This document shows, one piece after another, positions 1 through 7,992 of a stretch of DNA of 64,000 bases (position 1 is its first letter; each line of letters opens with the position of its first letter). The stretch spans positions 422,181-486,180 of the forward strand of contig NZ_JAHXBF010000007.1 in NCBI RefSeq assembly GCF_020103695.1. The letters run 5' to 3'. The DNA is from Hyalangium versicolor. GTDB lineage: Bacteria > Myxococcota > Myxococcia > Myxococcales > Myxococcaceae. The translations under genes were made by a program, and so were the position numbers. The notes beneath the pieces were generated by a model. It did no database searches and had not been told where the DNA came from. It saw nothing but the letters and a program-made list of their open reading frames with translations.

Positions 1-599
1 TTGTTCTCGTGCTTGCCGGCGGTGAGACCCGCGGGCCGGCCCTCGACGACGAAGCAGGTGATGCCCTTGTGGCGCTTGGCCTTGTCGAGCGTGGCGAAGA
101 CGGTGAACTGCTCGGCATAGCCGCCGTTGCTGATGAAGCACTTGGAGCCGTTGAGGACGTAGTGGTCTCCCTCGCGGCGCGCGGTGGTGCTCATGCCGGC
201 CACGTCCGAGCCGGCGGCAGGCTCGGTGAGGCAGAAGGCGGACAGCTTGGGCTTCTCGCTGAAGTGGCTGAGCAGCCGCTGCTTCTGCTCCTCGGTGCCG
301 GCGAGGACGATGGGAAGGTTGGCCAGATCGTTGACGTAGAGCGAGGTGGCCACGCCCGAGCAGCCCCAGGCCAGCTCCTCGCAGACGATGACCTGCTCCA
401 GATGGGAGAGCCCCGAGCCGCCGTGATCCGCGGAGGCACCCAGGTTCATGAGACCCAGCTCATGCGCGGAGGCGATCAGGTCCCGAGGGAATTCTGCCGT
501 CTCATCATAGTGGGCAGCCTTGGGACGAATGACCTCGCGGGCGAATTTACGCGCGGTCTCCTGGAGCGCGCGCTGAGAGTCCGTGAGCTGGAAGTCCAT
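1..599 (-). CDS. acyl-CoA dehydrogenase, N-terminal part (cut by left edge)
   Basis: The leftward frame opens with ATG at 599 (MDFQLTDSQRALQETARKFA) and stays open to the window edge, giving 199 codons. It covers the N-terminal helical domain and the start of the middle beta domain of the acyl-CoA dehydrogenase family. The substrate/FAD-proximal segment with LTEPAAGSDV is present at about residues 130-140, followed by GSKCFISNGGYA. A GAGG Shine-Dalgarno lies a few bases before the ATG. The family oxidises acyl-CoA to enoyl-CoA with FAD and passes electrons to ETF. Which acyl-CoA is used cannot be told, because the catalytic Glu lies in the missing C-terminal half. Confidence 0.93.
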   Translation of the reverse strand, partial: MDFQLTDSQRALQETARKFAREVIRPKAAHYDETAEFPRDLIASAHELGLMNLGASADHGGSGLSHLEQVIVCEELAWGCSGVATSLYVNDLANLPIVLAGTEEQKQRLLSHFSEKPKLSAFCLTEPAAGSDVAGMSTTARREGDHYVLNGSKCFISNGGYAEQFTVFATLDKAKRHKGITCFVVEGRPAGLTAGKHEN

Positions 600-703
600 G
601 CGTTCCTCGCCGGATGGGGAAAGGCGGAATACCGCCGCTTTGACGAACGGCGTACCGTCGAAAATACTGCCGGCCACCTCTCTTCATCAGGAGTCCTGAG
701 ATT

Positions 704-2917
704 ATGCAACGTCCGATTTGGCGCTTGGGCGCCGCCCTGGCGGTCGCGCTGGGGATCGTCGCCGCGTGCGGTGGAGGCGACAAGCCCACTGAGGAAGAAC
801 CTGAGCTCCTGCTCTCAGCCACGCCCCGGCAGATCAATGATCGGGGACAGGCCGCACAGCTCACCATCACCGCGACGAATGCGGACGGCTCGGCCGGCAC
901 CGGCGACGTCACAGTGGTCACCCCCGCGGGAGCGCTGGGCAACAGCGACACGGAGGAGAAGTTGAACCTTGCCAACGGCAAGGCGACGACGAGCTTCACC
1001 TGTGACAAGACCGCGGATGCGAAGTGCGCTGGCAGCGTGCGCATCGAGGCCACGTGGGGCTCGACAACCGGAACCGTGACCGTGACGGTCAGCTCCGGCA
1101 GCACTGGCGATGGAGGAACCCCGGACGGTGGCACTGGAAACCCGGACGGTGGCAGTGGAAGCGGGGACGGTGGCACCACGATTACGGTGGTCAGCTCCAA
1201 GAGCTCCGTCTTCACGTCCGTGGGAGACTTCGCGGAGATCACCGCCACGCTGACAGGCAGCGGCAATACCCCGAAGGTGGGAGAGTCCATCACCTTCGAC
1301 ACGACCGTGGGAGGCCTCCAGGTCTCACAGAGCGACACCCCCGCCCAGTCCGTGCAGGCCTCCACGAATAGCGCAGGCAAGGCAGTGGTGCGCCTGGTGG
1401 AGAGCGGCCCGGCGGGCACCGCGAGTGTCCGTGCCCGCCACACAGCATCTGGTGCCCAGGCGAGCGTGTCGGTGAAGATCACCAACATCCAGCAGATCAC
1501 CCACTCCTCGACGACGTGCGGAGGTACGCCCTGCACCATCATGGGAACGAAGAGCTCCGGCTTCAACGAGCAGTCCCAGGTCTCCTTCAAGGTGGTGGAC
1601 TCGACCAGTCAGCCCGTACCCGGGGTGACGGTGACCTTCAGCATTCCCAATCCGCCTGGAGGCACCACCGTGTCGCCCTCCGCCACCACCAACGCGCAGG
1701 GCATCGCAACGGCCATCGTGTCGTCGGGCCCTTCCATCGGCGCCATCGTGGTGCATGCGGTCGCCATCGCGGGCCGCGTCGAGGTGGACAGCCCGAACAT
1801 CGGTATCCGCGGTGCCAAGGTGGCCAACAAGGGCTTCAGCCTGGCTTGCAAGACGATCAACATTGGGGTCTATACCTCCCCCAACCCGCCAGCGCTCTAC
1901 ACCGTCGCCTGTGACGTGAAGGTGCAGGACCGGTACCTCAACCCCGTAGGTACCGGGACCACGGTCAACTTCAAGGTCGAGGCGGGCAACATCACCAACT
2001 CCGTGGCGACCAAGGCTTATAGCCCCACCGGAAACAACGCGGACGAGGGCAAGGGCTCCGTCAACTTCAGCACCGAAGGGGCGCTGCCCGTGGATGTGGA
2101 TCCCCTCGAGGCCGACGACGCCCAGTTCCCCATCAAGCGCGACCGGGAACCCCGGGGCCCCAAGGGCCAGCTGACTGCCAATCCTCGCGACGGCCTCGTC
2201 ACGGTCCTCGCTTATACCCGCGGAGAGGAATGGTTCGACGACGGAAACACCAACGGCATCCGGGATCCGGGTGAGCAGTTCTATGACCAGGGTGAGCCCT
2301 TCGTCGACAACAACGACAACGGTGTCCGCGATCCTGGCGAGACATACATCGATGAGGCCCCCGCCGATGGCCAGTGGAACGGCCCCAACGGGGTCTGGGA
2401 CAACGACACCTCCATCTGGGTCGAGACGCGCATCCTCTACACAGGGAAGCCAACGCTCGACCCGACCCACACCTATATTTTGCCCAATGTGTTCTCCGGC
2501 AATTGCGGCGACACCAATCCGCCGCCCCTGGGCAAGGGCGAAACAACCACTGTCAGGATGTACTTTGGCGACGACTTCTTCAACCGCCCGCAGGCCCAGG
2601 GTACATCCTTTTCGGCGACCCATAAGGCGACAAAGGGCAGTGTGAAGGTCGCTAGCGCTGGCTTCCAGGATGGCTACGGCTTTGGCTACGTCCGAGAGCT
2701 GTTCAGCACCTCGACTGGCCAGGCTTGCCTCACCACCTCACCGATCTGTGTCTACAAGGTGTATTTCACGAGTTGGGGCGGCGGTTACGTGAGCGATGCC
2801 ACTATCACTGGCGCCGCCCGCACAGACACCCAATCCTGTCAGAGCGACGAGGCCACCTTCAGCACGACCGTGCTGGGCACGACCACGGGTGCCCAAACCA
2901 TTGGCGCCATCGAGTAA
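704..2917 (+). CDS. large Ig-like (Big_1-type) lipoprotein with acidic DxNxNGxxDxGE tract
   Basis: 737 residues. A hydrophobic signal (residues 8-21) ends in VAAC, so Cys22 is the likely lipidated residue; AGGAG lies upstream of the ATG. A low-complexity TGDGGTPDGGTGNPDGG linker follows a first beta-rich domain. Next come repeated Ig-like segments of the invasin/Big_1 sort, with motifs such as VPGVTVTFSIPNPPGGTTVSP and NPVGTGTTVNFKVEAG. At about residues 511-565 two DGNTNGIRDPGE / DNNDNGVRDPGE motifs look like calcium-binding loops. The rest is Cys-containing and unassigned. Probably a cell-surface or periplasmic adhesin-like structural protein; no enzymatic motif is seen. It converges with the aldolase gene across a strong hairpin. 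Confidence 0.9.
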   Translation: MQRPIWRLGAALAVALGIVAACGGGDKPTEEEPELLLSATPRQINDRGQAAQLTITATNADGSAGTGDVTVVTPAGALGNSDTEEKLNLANGKATTSFTCDKTADAKCAGSVRIEATWGSTTGTVTVTVSSGSTGDGGTPDGGTGNPDGGSGSGDGGTTITVVSSKSSVFTSVGDFAEITATLTGSGNTPKVGESITFDTTVGGLQVSQSDTPAQSVQASTNSAGKAVVRLVESGPAGTASVRARHTASGAQASVSVKITNIQQITHSSTTCGGTPCTIMGTKSSGFNEQSQVSFKVVDSTSQPVPGVTVTFSIPNPPGGTTVSPSATTNAQGIATAIVSSGPSIGAIVVHAVAIAGRVEVDSPNIGIRGAKVANKGFSLACKTINIGVYTSPNPPALYTVACDVKVQDRYLNPVGTGTTVNFKVEAGNITNSVATKAYSPTGNNADEGKGSVNFSTEGALPVDVDPLEADDAQFPIKRDREPRGPKGQLTANPRDGLVTVLAYTRGEEWFDDGNTNGIRDPGEQFYDQGEPFVDNNDNGVRDPGETYIDEAPADGQWNGPNGVWDNDTSIWVETRILYTGKPTLDPTHTYILPNVFSGNCGDTNPPPLGKGETTTVRMYFGDDFFNRPQAQGTSFSATHKATKGSVKVASAGFQDGYGFGYVRELFSTSTGQACLTTSPICVYKVYFTSWGGGYVSDATITGAARTDTQSCQSDEATFSTTVLGTTTGAQTIGAIE

Positions 2918-2938
2918 CCCGGGGTCCCCCTGAAACAC

Positions 2939-2982
2939 GACGGCCACCGTGCTCCGCTCTGGAGCCGGTGGCCGTCCTCTTT
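2939..2982. terminator. bidirectional hairpin terminator between convergent genes
   Basis: GACGGCCACCG (2939-2949) pairs with CGGTGGCCGTC (2966-2976). Inside it, GCTCC pairs with GGAGC around a 5-base loop, so about 16 base pairs form with one bulged T. CTCTTT follows on the plus side. On the minus strand the stem is followed by GTGTTTC, so it could serve both the lipoprotein gene and the aldolase gene. Confidence 0.75.
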
Positions 2983-3000
2983 CCAGCGCCCGTTGCTGGA

Positions 3001-3648
3001 CTACTTCTTGGGAACCTTCTCCCAGTCAGCCAGGAACTTCTTGATGCCGATGTCCGTGAGCGGGTGCTGCGCCAGCTGGTTGATCACGCTGAAGGGCAGC
3101 GTCGCCACGTCCGCTCCCAGCCGCGCCGCCTGCAGCACGTGGATGGGGTTGCGCACGCTCGCCACCAGCACCTGCGTCGTGAAGTCGTAGTTCCGGTAGA
3201 TCTCGAGGATGTTCGAGATCAGCTCCATCCCGTCCTCGGAGATGTCGTCCAGCCGGCCCACGAACGGAGACACGTACGTGGCTCCCGCCTTGGCGCACAA
3301 CAGCGCCTGGTTCGCCGAGAACACCAGCGTCACGTTCGTCCGGATGCCCTCAGACGTCAGCGCCTTCACCGCCTTCATCCCCTCCACGCCCATGGGGATC
3401 TTCACCACCACGTTGTCGTGGATCTTCGCCAGCGTGCGCCCCTCCTTGATGAGCTCCGGCGCCTCCAGCGAAACGCACTCGGCGCTCACCGGTCCGTCCA
3501 CGATGGAGCAGATCTCCCGGATGGTCTCCTCGAGCCCGCGGCCCACCTTCGCCAACAACGACGGGTTGGTGGTGACGCCGTCCACACACCCCATCTCGTA
3601 TGCCTTGCGGATCTCTCCAACGTCCGCCGTGTCGATGAAGAACTTCAT
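3001..3648 (-). CDS. fsa: fructose-6-phosphate aldolase / transaldolase-like protein
   Basis: 215 residues from ATG at 3648 (MKFFIDTADVGEIRKAYEMG), with GGTGA before the start. The length and the whole sequence fit the short transaldolase/TalC/FSA family. GVTTNPSLLAK is the family phosphate-proximal motif, and Lys83 in VVVKIPMGVEG is the expected Schiff-base lysine; NVTLVFSANQALL follows. Members either split fructose 6-phosphate to dihydroxyacetone and glyceraldehyde 3-phosphate or act as transaldolase, and sequence alone does not separate these. Upstream in-frame ATGs would add up to 41 residues without family similarity, so the short start is preferred. Divergent from the KdsD-type gene. 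Confidence 0.92.
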   Translation of the reverse strand: MKFFIDTADVGEIRKAYEMGCVDGVTTNPSLLAKVGRGLEETIREICSIVDGPVSAECVSLEAPELIKEGRTLAKIHDNVVVKIPMGVEGMKAVKALTSEGIRTNVTLVFSANQALLCAKAGATYVSPFVGRLDDISEDGMELISNILEIYRNYDFTTQVLVASVRNPIHVLQAARLGADVATLPFSVINQLAQHPLTDIGIKKFLADWEKVPKK

Positions 3649-3788
3649 GCCGTCACCTATTGTGGGAAAACCTGCGTACGCAGGGTGAACGTTCCAGCCC
3701 GAGGACCGGGCGTGCGAGCGCGTAACCGATGGCCCGCACCGCGTCAAGGGTAGCGGCCCACCGCACCCCAAGAGTAGAAGGACCGCGA

Positions 3789-4844
3789 ATGGCTCGCCCC
3801 CGTCGCTCCACCGCCAACAAGCCCCGGCTCCGCGCCCTTCCCGGCAGGAGTGTCGCCACTGCGCCGCCCCGAACCGAGGAGGCCAACGAGGCCCTCGCCT
3901 ACGCCCAGGGAGTGCTCGAGGCCGAGGCCCGCGCCATCCTCGGGCTGCGGCTGGGGGACTCGTTCCTCAAGGCGCTCGGGCTGCTGCGCGAGTGTCAGAC
4001 CCAGGCCGTCGTCACGGGCATGGGCAAGGCGGGCCTCATCGGTCAGAAGCTGTCCGCCACTCTGGCCTCCACCGGCATCCGCTCCTTCTTCCTCCACCCC
4101 GCTGAAGCCTTGCACGGCGACCTGGGGCGCGTGGGCCGCGGTGACGTCATCCTGGCCCTCTCCAACAGTGGCTCCACCGAGGAGGTGCTCCGGCTACTGC
4201 CCTCGTTCCGACGCCTGGGCACCCCCGTCATTGCCCTCACCGGCGAGCCAGAGAGCCCGCTGGCTCGCGGAGCGGATGTCGTGCTGGACATCGGCCGCAT
4301 CGAAGAGGCGTGCCCCATGGGCCTGGTCCCCACCGCCTCCACCGCCGCGCTGCACGCCATGGGCGACGCGCTGGCGATGACCCTGATGCGCTCGCGCACC
4401 TTCGGAACGGAGGAGTATGCGCTGCTGCATCCGGGAGGGAAGATCGGCCGCTCCGTCCAGCGCGTCTTCGAGGTCATGCGCACCGGCCCCACCAACCCCG
4501 TCGTGCGCGACTCCGCCAGGCTGTCCGATGCCGTCGGGGTGATGACGCAGACGCCTGGACGGCCCGGCGCCACCAACGTGGTGGATCGCCAGGGACGGCT
4601 GGTGGGCATCTTCACCGATGGAGATCTCCGCCGGCTGGTGGAGCAGGGCCGCACGGACTTCACAGTCCCCGTGCGTGAGGTGATGGGCCGCAGGCCCAAG
4701 TGCGTGAGCCCCGAGACGCTGGTACTCACGGCGGCGGCCCAGATGCGCGAGGCCCGGGTGGATCAGCTCCCGGTGGTGGATGCCGAGGGCCGCGCCGTGG
4801 GCCTGCTCGATGTGCAGGACCTGCTGGCCGCGCGCTTCCTGTGA
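3789..4844 (+). CDS. kdsD: KpsF/GutQ-type sugar isomerase (D-arabinose 5-phosphate isomerase) with CBS pair
   Basis: 351 residues from ATG at 3789, chosen because AGAAGGA lies 6 bases upstream; a frame-compatible ATG at 3729 lacks such a site. Order: basic N-terminus, SIS domain at about residues 25-185 (VVTGMGKAGLIGQKLSATLASTG, ALSNSGSTEEVLRLLP, CPMGLVPTASTAA), then two CBS domains to the end (VVDRQGRLVGIFTDGDLRR, PVVDAEGRAVGLLDVQDLLA). The family interconverts ribulose 5-phosphate and arabinose 5-phosphate for KDO/LPS synthesis. No other KDO gene is nearby, so the pathway assignment is by family. The CBS pair may bind a regulatory nucleotide or sugar ligand. Confidence 0.92.
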   Translation: MARPRRSTANKPRLRALPGRSVATAPPRTEEANEALAYAQGVLEAEARAILGLRLGDSFLKALGLLRECQTQAVVTGMGKAGLIGQKLSATLASTGIRSFFLHPAEALHGDLGRVGRGDVILALSNSGSTEEVLRLLPSFRRLGTPVIALTGEPESPLARGADVVLDIGRIEEACPMGLVPTASTAALHAMGDALAMTLMRSRTFGTEEYALLHPGGKIGRSVQRVFEVMRTGPTNPVVRDSARLSDAVGVMTQTPGRPGATNVVDRQGRLVGIFTDGDLRRLVEQGRTDFTVPVREVMGRRPKCVSPETLVLTAAAQMREARVDQLPVVDAEGRAVGLLDVQDLLAARFL

Positions 4845-4969
4845 CTCATCTTCTCGTGAAGTAAGAGAGGCTCAGCTCCTCCTCCGTTACGCCCGCTGGA
4901 CGCAGCCCGACCCGCTCCCGCGTCATACGCCAGAGGCAGCGCAGTGCCCCGGCACGCCAGCTGCACTTC

Positions 4970-5212
4970 ATGGCCTCCATGAACACGGTGAACAGCGTAG
5001 CGCTCGCCAAGCGCTTGGAAGATGCAGAGGTTGCGGTGCAGAAGGCGTACGCGGAGCTGGACGGGAGTCCACGATCGTGGACTGTGCTGGACTCCGCCAA
5101 ACGCTCCTACCGCGAGGCAGAGGCCGATGCGGTGGTGATGCTCGGAGCCCAGATGGCTCTGGAACTCGTGGGGAGTCGCCTGACTCCCCCCGAATCGCGG
5201 TTCGCGAACTGA
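4970..5212 (+). CDS. small hypothetical helical protein
   Basis: 80 residues, MASMNTVNSVALAKRLEDAE onward, predicted mostly helical with heptad-like spacing (KRLEDAEVAVQKAYAEL, SAKRSYREAEADAVVMLGAQ). Codon third positions are G/C rich as in neighbouring genes. No clear Shine-Dalgarno precedes ATG 4970 or ATG 4979, so the start is unsure. An antisense frame at 4846-5100 overlaps it but has a less protein-like, Ser/Arg-rich composition. I do not recognise a family. It sits between the isomerase gene and the convergent TPR gene, whose stop begins only 7 bases downstream. Confidence 0.5.
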   Translation: MASMNTVNSVALAKRLEDAEVAVQKAYAELDGSPRSWTVLDSAKRSYREAEADAVVMLGAQMALELVGSRLTPPESRFAN

Positions 5213-5219
5213 TCGACGG

Positions 5220-6698
5220 TTACTGGCCGGCCTTGGCCTGCAGGGCCGCCTTGTTCGGGTAGTCCGGCACGGACTGCAGCAGCTTGGCCCAGAGCGCCTT
5301 GGCGCCCTTCGCATCACCCTTGGCCATCAGGGTGTCGCCCAGCTTCTCCACCGCCGCTGGATCCGAACCCACCGCCACGCCCCAGATTCGATCCGCCATC
5401 GGTTTGCCCAGCCCCACCAGCGCCCAGGCCATGCCTGCCTTCGCGCGGCCGTTCTCCGGCTGGAAGGGCACCACGCGCCGGTACACGCCAAGCGCCGCGT
5501 CGTACTGGCCCTTCGCCAGGTTGTCCTCGCCCTCCTCCACCAGCTTCGCCAGGCCCGCCTCCAGCTCCGGCGTGCGCTCGGTGTTCTGGACGGCGTCCAC
5601 CATCTCCTGCGTCAGCACGGGCGGCCCGTCCTGCCCCTGTCCACCCATGGCCCCCGACGCGCCCGCCATGGGCCCTGTCCCTCCCATCATCGGCGCCGCG
5701 GCCATCGGCTCCGAAGGCCGCTGAGACAAACGGATGCGCCGGTCCTCCGCGCGCGACTGCTTCCACTTCTCCCGGCCCCCAGCCTTCGCCGAGTCCTGGG
5801 CGAACTGGCTGAGCTGCTTCGCCAGATCCGTGCGAGGCGAGTCCGGATGCGCCGCGACGAAAGCCTCGAAGCCCTCGTGCGCCGCCCGCAGCGCCTTCAC
5901 GTCCTCACCCTTCGTCTCGTACAGCACCGCCGAACGAGCGAAGAGCGCCTCCTCGTTGGAAGGCGCCACGTCCAGCGCCCGCTCGTACACCGCCAGCGCT
6001 CCCGCCTTGTCGCCCGTCAGGTACAGGGCGTTGGCGCGCAGCACCTCCACCTCCACCACAGGCCCCAGCGCCACCTTCGCACAGCTCGCCGCGCCCGCGG
6101 AGTCACCCTTCTTCGCGCGCTCCGCAGCCGCCTTGCCCATGTCCTCCACGGACGTGGTCGGCGTGAAGCCACAGCCCGCATCCTCAGGACTCGGCACGGG
6201 CGTCTTCCCCAGCTTCTTGCGCTGCTCCACGAACAGCGCCCGCGTCGCCGCCGCCTTCTCCTCCGCTTGGAGGAAGTACACCACCGCGTCCGAGGGGCGC
6301 CCGTTCGTGTAGTAGAGCTTGCCCAGCGAAGAGGCGATCTCGAACGTCTTCTCCCGCGCGCGCAGGCCGTCCGTCGTGTCGAGCTGCTTGAGCAGCTCGT
6401 CGGCCGTGGGTGGCGCCCGGCCCGTGCCCGACATCGGAGGATGGCCCTCGGGCAGCGCCCCGGTGGACATGCCCGACGGCCCTGAGCCACTGCCCGTCAT
6501 GGGCGGATGGCCCTCGGGCAGTGCGCCCTGAGCAGCCGAGCCCTCTCCTTCCGGAAGCGGAGGATGCCCGGCGGGCAAGGAGCCGGGTCGGGCGGGCGAC
6601 GCCTCGGTCCCCGGAGGGATGGCCGGGTGGTTGGGCGGAAGATTGGTCGGCTCAGCGGCGAGCAGCGCAGCGGTCGTCAGGGCTACGGAAAGGATCAT
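5220..6698 (-). CDS. secreted TPR protein with repeated GHPP motifs
   Basis: 492 residues. ATG at 6698 overlaps the folK stop (ATGA), with GGTGA just upstream. A short hydrophobic signal (ILSVALTTAALLAAE) is followed by a Pro-rich segment carrying NHPAIPPG, AGHPPLPEG and twice ALPEGHPPM. Tetratricopeptide-like helices at about residues 115-330 and 400-490 include NALYLTGDKAGALAVYERALDVAPSNEEALF and GQYDAALGVYRRVVPFQPENGRAKAGMAW, with a Met/Gly-rich spacer between them. Likely periplasmic. Last gene of the leftward lysA cluster. TPR domains bind proteins; the His-Pro repeats are unexplained and could bind metal or haem, but that is speculation. Confidence 0.88.
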   Translation of the reverse strand: MILSVALTTAALLAAEPTNLPPNHPAIPPGTEASPARPGSLPAGHPPLPEGEGSAAQGALPEGHPPMTGSGSGPSGMSTGALPEGHPPMSGTGRAPPTADELLKQLDTTDGLRAREKTFEIASSLGKLYYTNGRPSDAVVYFLQAEEKAAATRALFVEQRKKLGKTPVPSPEDAGCGFTPTTSVEDMGKAAAERAKKGDSAGAASCAKVALGPVVEVEVLRANALYLTGDKAGALAVYERALDVAPSNEEALFARSAVLYETKGEDVKALRAAHEGFEAFVAAHPDSPRTDLAKQLSQFAQDSAKAGGREKWKQSRAEDRRIRLSQRPSEPMAAAPMMGGTGPMAGASGAMGGQGQDGPPVLTQEMVDAVQNTERTPELEAGLAKLVEEGEDNLAKGQYDAALGVYRRVVPFQPENGRAKAGMAWALVGLGKPMADRIWGVAVGSDPAAVEKLGDTLMAKGDAKGAKALWAKLLQSVPDYPNKAALQAKAGQ

Positions 6699-7225
6699 GA
6701 ATCGTTCACCAGGGGGCTGGCCTCGGGCCACTGGGTGGCCGACAGCCTGCGGACATCTTGCGGAGCCAGGCCGGCGAGAAGCTGTCTCACCGTCACGCCC
6801 AGCACCGGGTGCTTCAGCTCCGGGGCCAGTTCCGCCAGCGGCTCCAGCGCGAAGCGGCGCTTGTGCAGCTCCAGGTGCGGAACCTGGAGGTTCACCTCCG
6901 CCACGAGCTCGCCGTCCCACAGGAGGATGTCGAGATCGATCGGCCGAGGCCCCCAGCGCACACCGTCGCGGCGGCGGCCCAGATCATGCTCGATGCGCTG
7001 GAGGATGGTCAGCAGCCGCAGTGGAGGCAGGACGCACTCCAGCGCGACCACGGCGTTGAGGTAGCGCGGCTGGGACGGGCCCACGGGCGCGCTGTCATAC
7101 AGCGAGGAGCAGCGCAGCACGGCGACCGCGTCAATGCGCGAGAGGGCCTCCAAGGCAGCCACGAGATAGCCCTCGCGGTCTCCCTCGTTGGAACCCAGCC
7201 CGACGTAGACGTTGGCGGTGCTCAC
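6695..7225 (-). CDS. folK: 6-hydroxymethyl-7,8-dihydropterin pyrophosphokinase
   Basis: 176 residues starting with GTG at 7225, which overlaps the stop of the upstream FAH-family gene (GTGA). VYVGLGSNEGDRE is the N-terminal HPPK motif; SSLYDSAPVG, YLNAVVALEC and RRRDGVRWGPRPIDLDILLWDG (residues about 84-105) are the conserved pterin/ATP-binding segments, and VPHLELHKRRFALEPLAELAPE is the family C-terminal motif. The enzyme transfers pyrophosphate from ATP to 6-hydroxymethyldihydropterin in folate synthesis. It overlaps the next gene by 4 bases, so translation of the three genes is probably coupled. Confidence 0.97.
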   Translation of the reverse strand: MSTANVYVGLGSNEGDREGYLVAALEALSRIDAVAVLRCSSLYDSAPVGPSQPRYLNAVVALECVLPPLRLLTILQRIEHDLGRRRDGVRWGPRPIDLDILLWDGELVAEVNLQVPHLELHKRRFALEPLAELAPELKHPVLGVTVRQLLAGLAPQDVRRLSATQWPEASPLVNDS

Positions 7226-7992
7226 GGCTCCATCTCAACCGGATTGGACAGGGTCCCGATTCCCTCGATCTCCACCTCGACCGTATCCCCGGCCACCAGC
7301 TTCCCGACTCCCGAGGGAGTTCCGGTGCTTATCAGGTCTCCAGGCAGGAGCGTCATGATGTGGGAGATGAAGGACACGAGCGCCGCTGGGCCGAACACCA
7401 TGTCGGAGGTGCGGCTGTCCTGGCGCACCTGTCCGTTCACCTTGCACTGGATGCGCAGATCCGCCGGAGACAGCCCCGTCACCGCCCACGGCCCGGCGCA
7501 GGAGAAGGTGTCGTAGCTCTTGGCGCGGGTGTGCTGCACCTCGCGGCGCTGGATGTCCCGCGCCGTCACGTCGTTGAAGCAGGTGAGCCCCCAGATGGCG
7601 CGAGCGGCGGTGGCCTCGTCCGCGTTCTTCAGCCGCTCGCCGATGACGAGCCCCAGCTCCGCCTCGTAGTGCACCTCCTCGCTGGCCTTGGGGATGCGGA
7701 TGGGCGAGCGCGGCCCGTTCAGCGAGGTGGAGGGCTTGATGAAGATGAGGGGCTCGGGCGGCACGGGCTTGCCCATCTCCTCCGCGTGCTTGCGGTAGTT
7801 CTGCCCGATGCAGACGATCTTGGAGGCCTCCGCGGGCACCATCAGCGAGAGCGTCGCCAGCGAGCGCCGCAGCCCCGTCTCCTTGCCCCCAGCCCACGGC
7901 GCGGCGTTGAGGACGACGACTTCATTGCCCTCGATGCGGCCATGCCAGGCACGGCCCTCGTGAAGGAAGCGGCAGTAGCGTGTGACGCTCAT
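7222..7992 (-). CDS. fumarylacetoacetate hydrolase family protein
   Basis: 256 residues. It has the FAH fold signature IVCIGQNYRKHAEEMG, FIKPSTSLNGP, the metal-binding acidic residues in VHYEAELGLVIG, then CFNDVTARDIQ, KSYDTFSCAGPWAV and the terminal GDLISTGTPSGVG. This is typical of the small FAH family (acylpyruvate hydrolase, oxaloacetate decarboxylase and relatives); the exact substrate is not predictable. An hppD gene lies 29 kb away, but this protein is shorter than true fumarylacetoacetase, so a tyrosine-pathway role is not implied. Overlaps dapB upstream and folK downstream by 4 bases each. Confidence 0.93.
   Translation of the reverse strand: MSVTRYCRFLHEGRAWHGRIEGNEVVVLNAAPWAGGKETGLRRSLATLSLMVPAEASKIVCIGQNYRKHAEEMGKPVPPEPLIFIKPSTSLNGPRSPIRIPKASEEVHYEAELGLVIGERLKNADEATAARAIWGLTCFNDVTARDIQRREVQHTRAKSYDTFSCAGPWAVTGLSPADLRIQCKVNGQVRQDSRTSDMVFGPAALVSFISHIMTLLPGDLISTGTPSGVGKLVAGDTVEVEIEGIGTLSNPVEMEP

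Noticed and set aside
9..965. Long plus-strand open frame over the acyl-CoA dehydrogenase gene
   Set aside because: Antisense to clear acyl-CoA dehydrogenase sequence; composition is Ala/Arg/Gly/Glu rich with no domain, a by-product of high GC.
1325..2623. 432-codon antisense frame inside the Ig-like lipoprotein gene
   Set aside because: The plus-strand frame has a signal, lipobox and domain motifs; the antisense frame has none.
4846..5100. 84-codon minus-strand frame opposite the small helical protein gene
   Set aside because: Ser/Arg/Cys-rich text with no motif; the plus-strand alternative has a more protein-like helical pattern. The choice is not certain.
7222..7992. True fumarylacetoacetase of tyrosine breakdown
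   Set aside because: 256 residues with small-FAH motifs, lies in a lysine/folate cluster, 29 kb from hppD; family-level call only.
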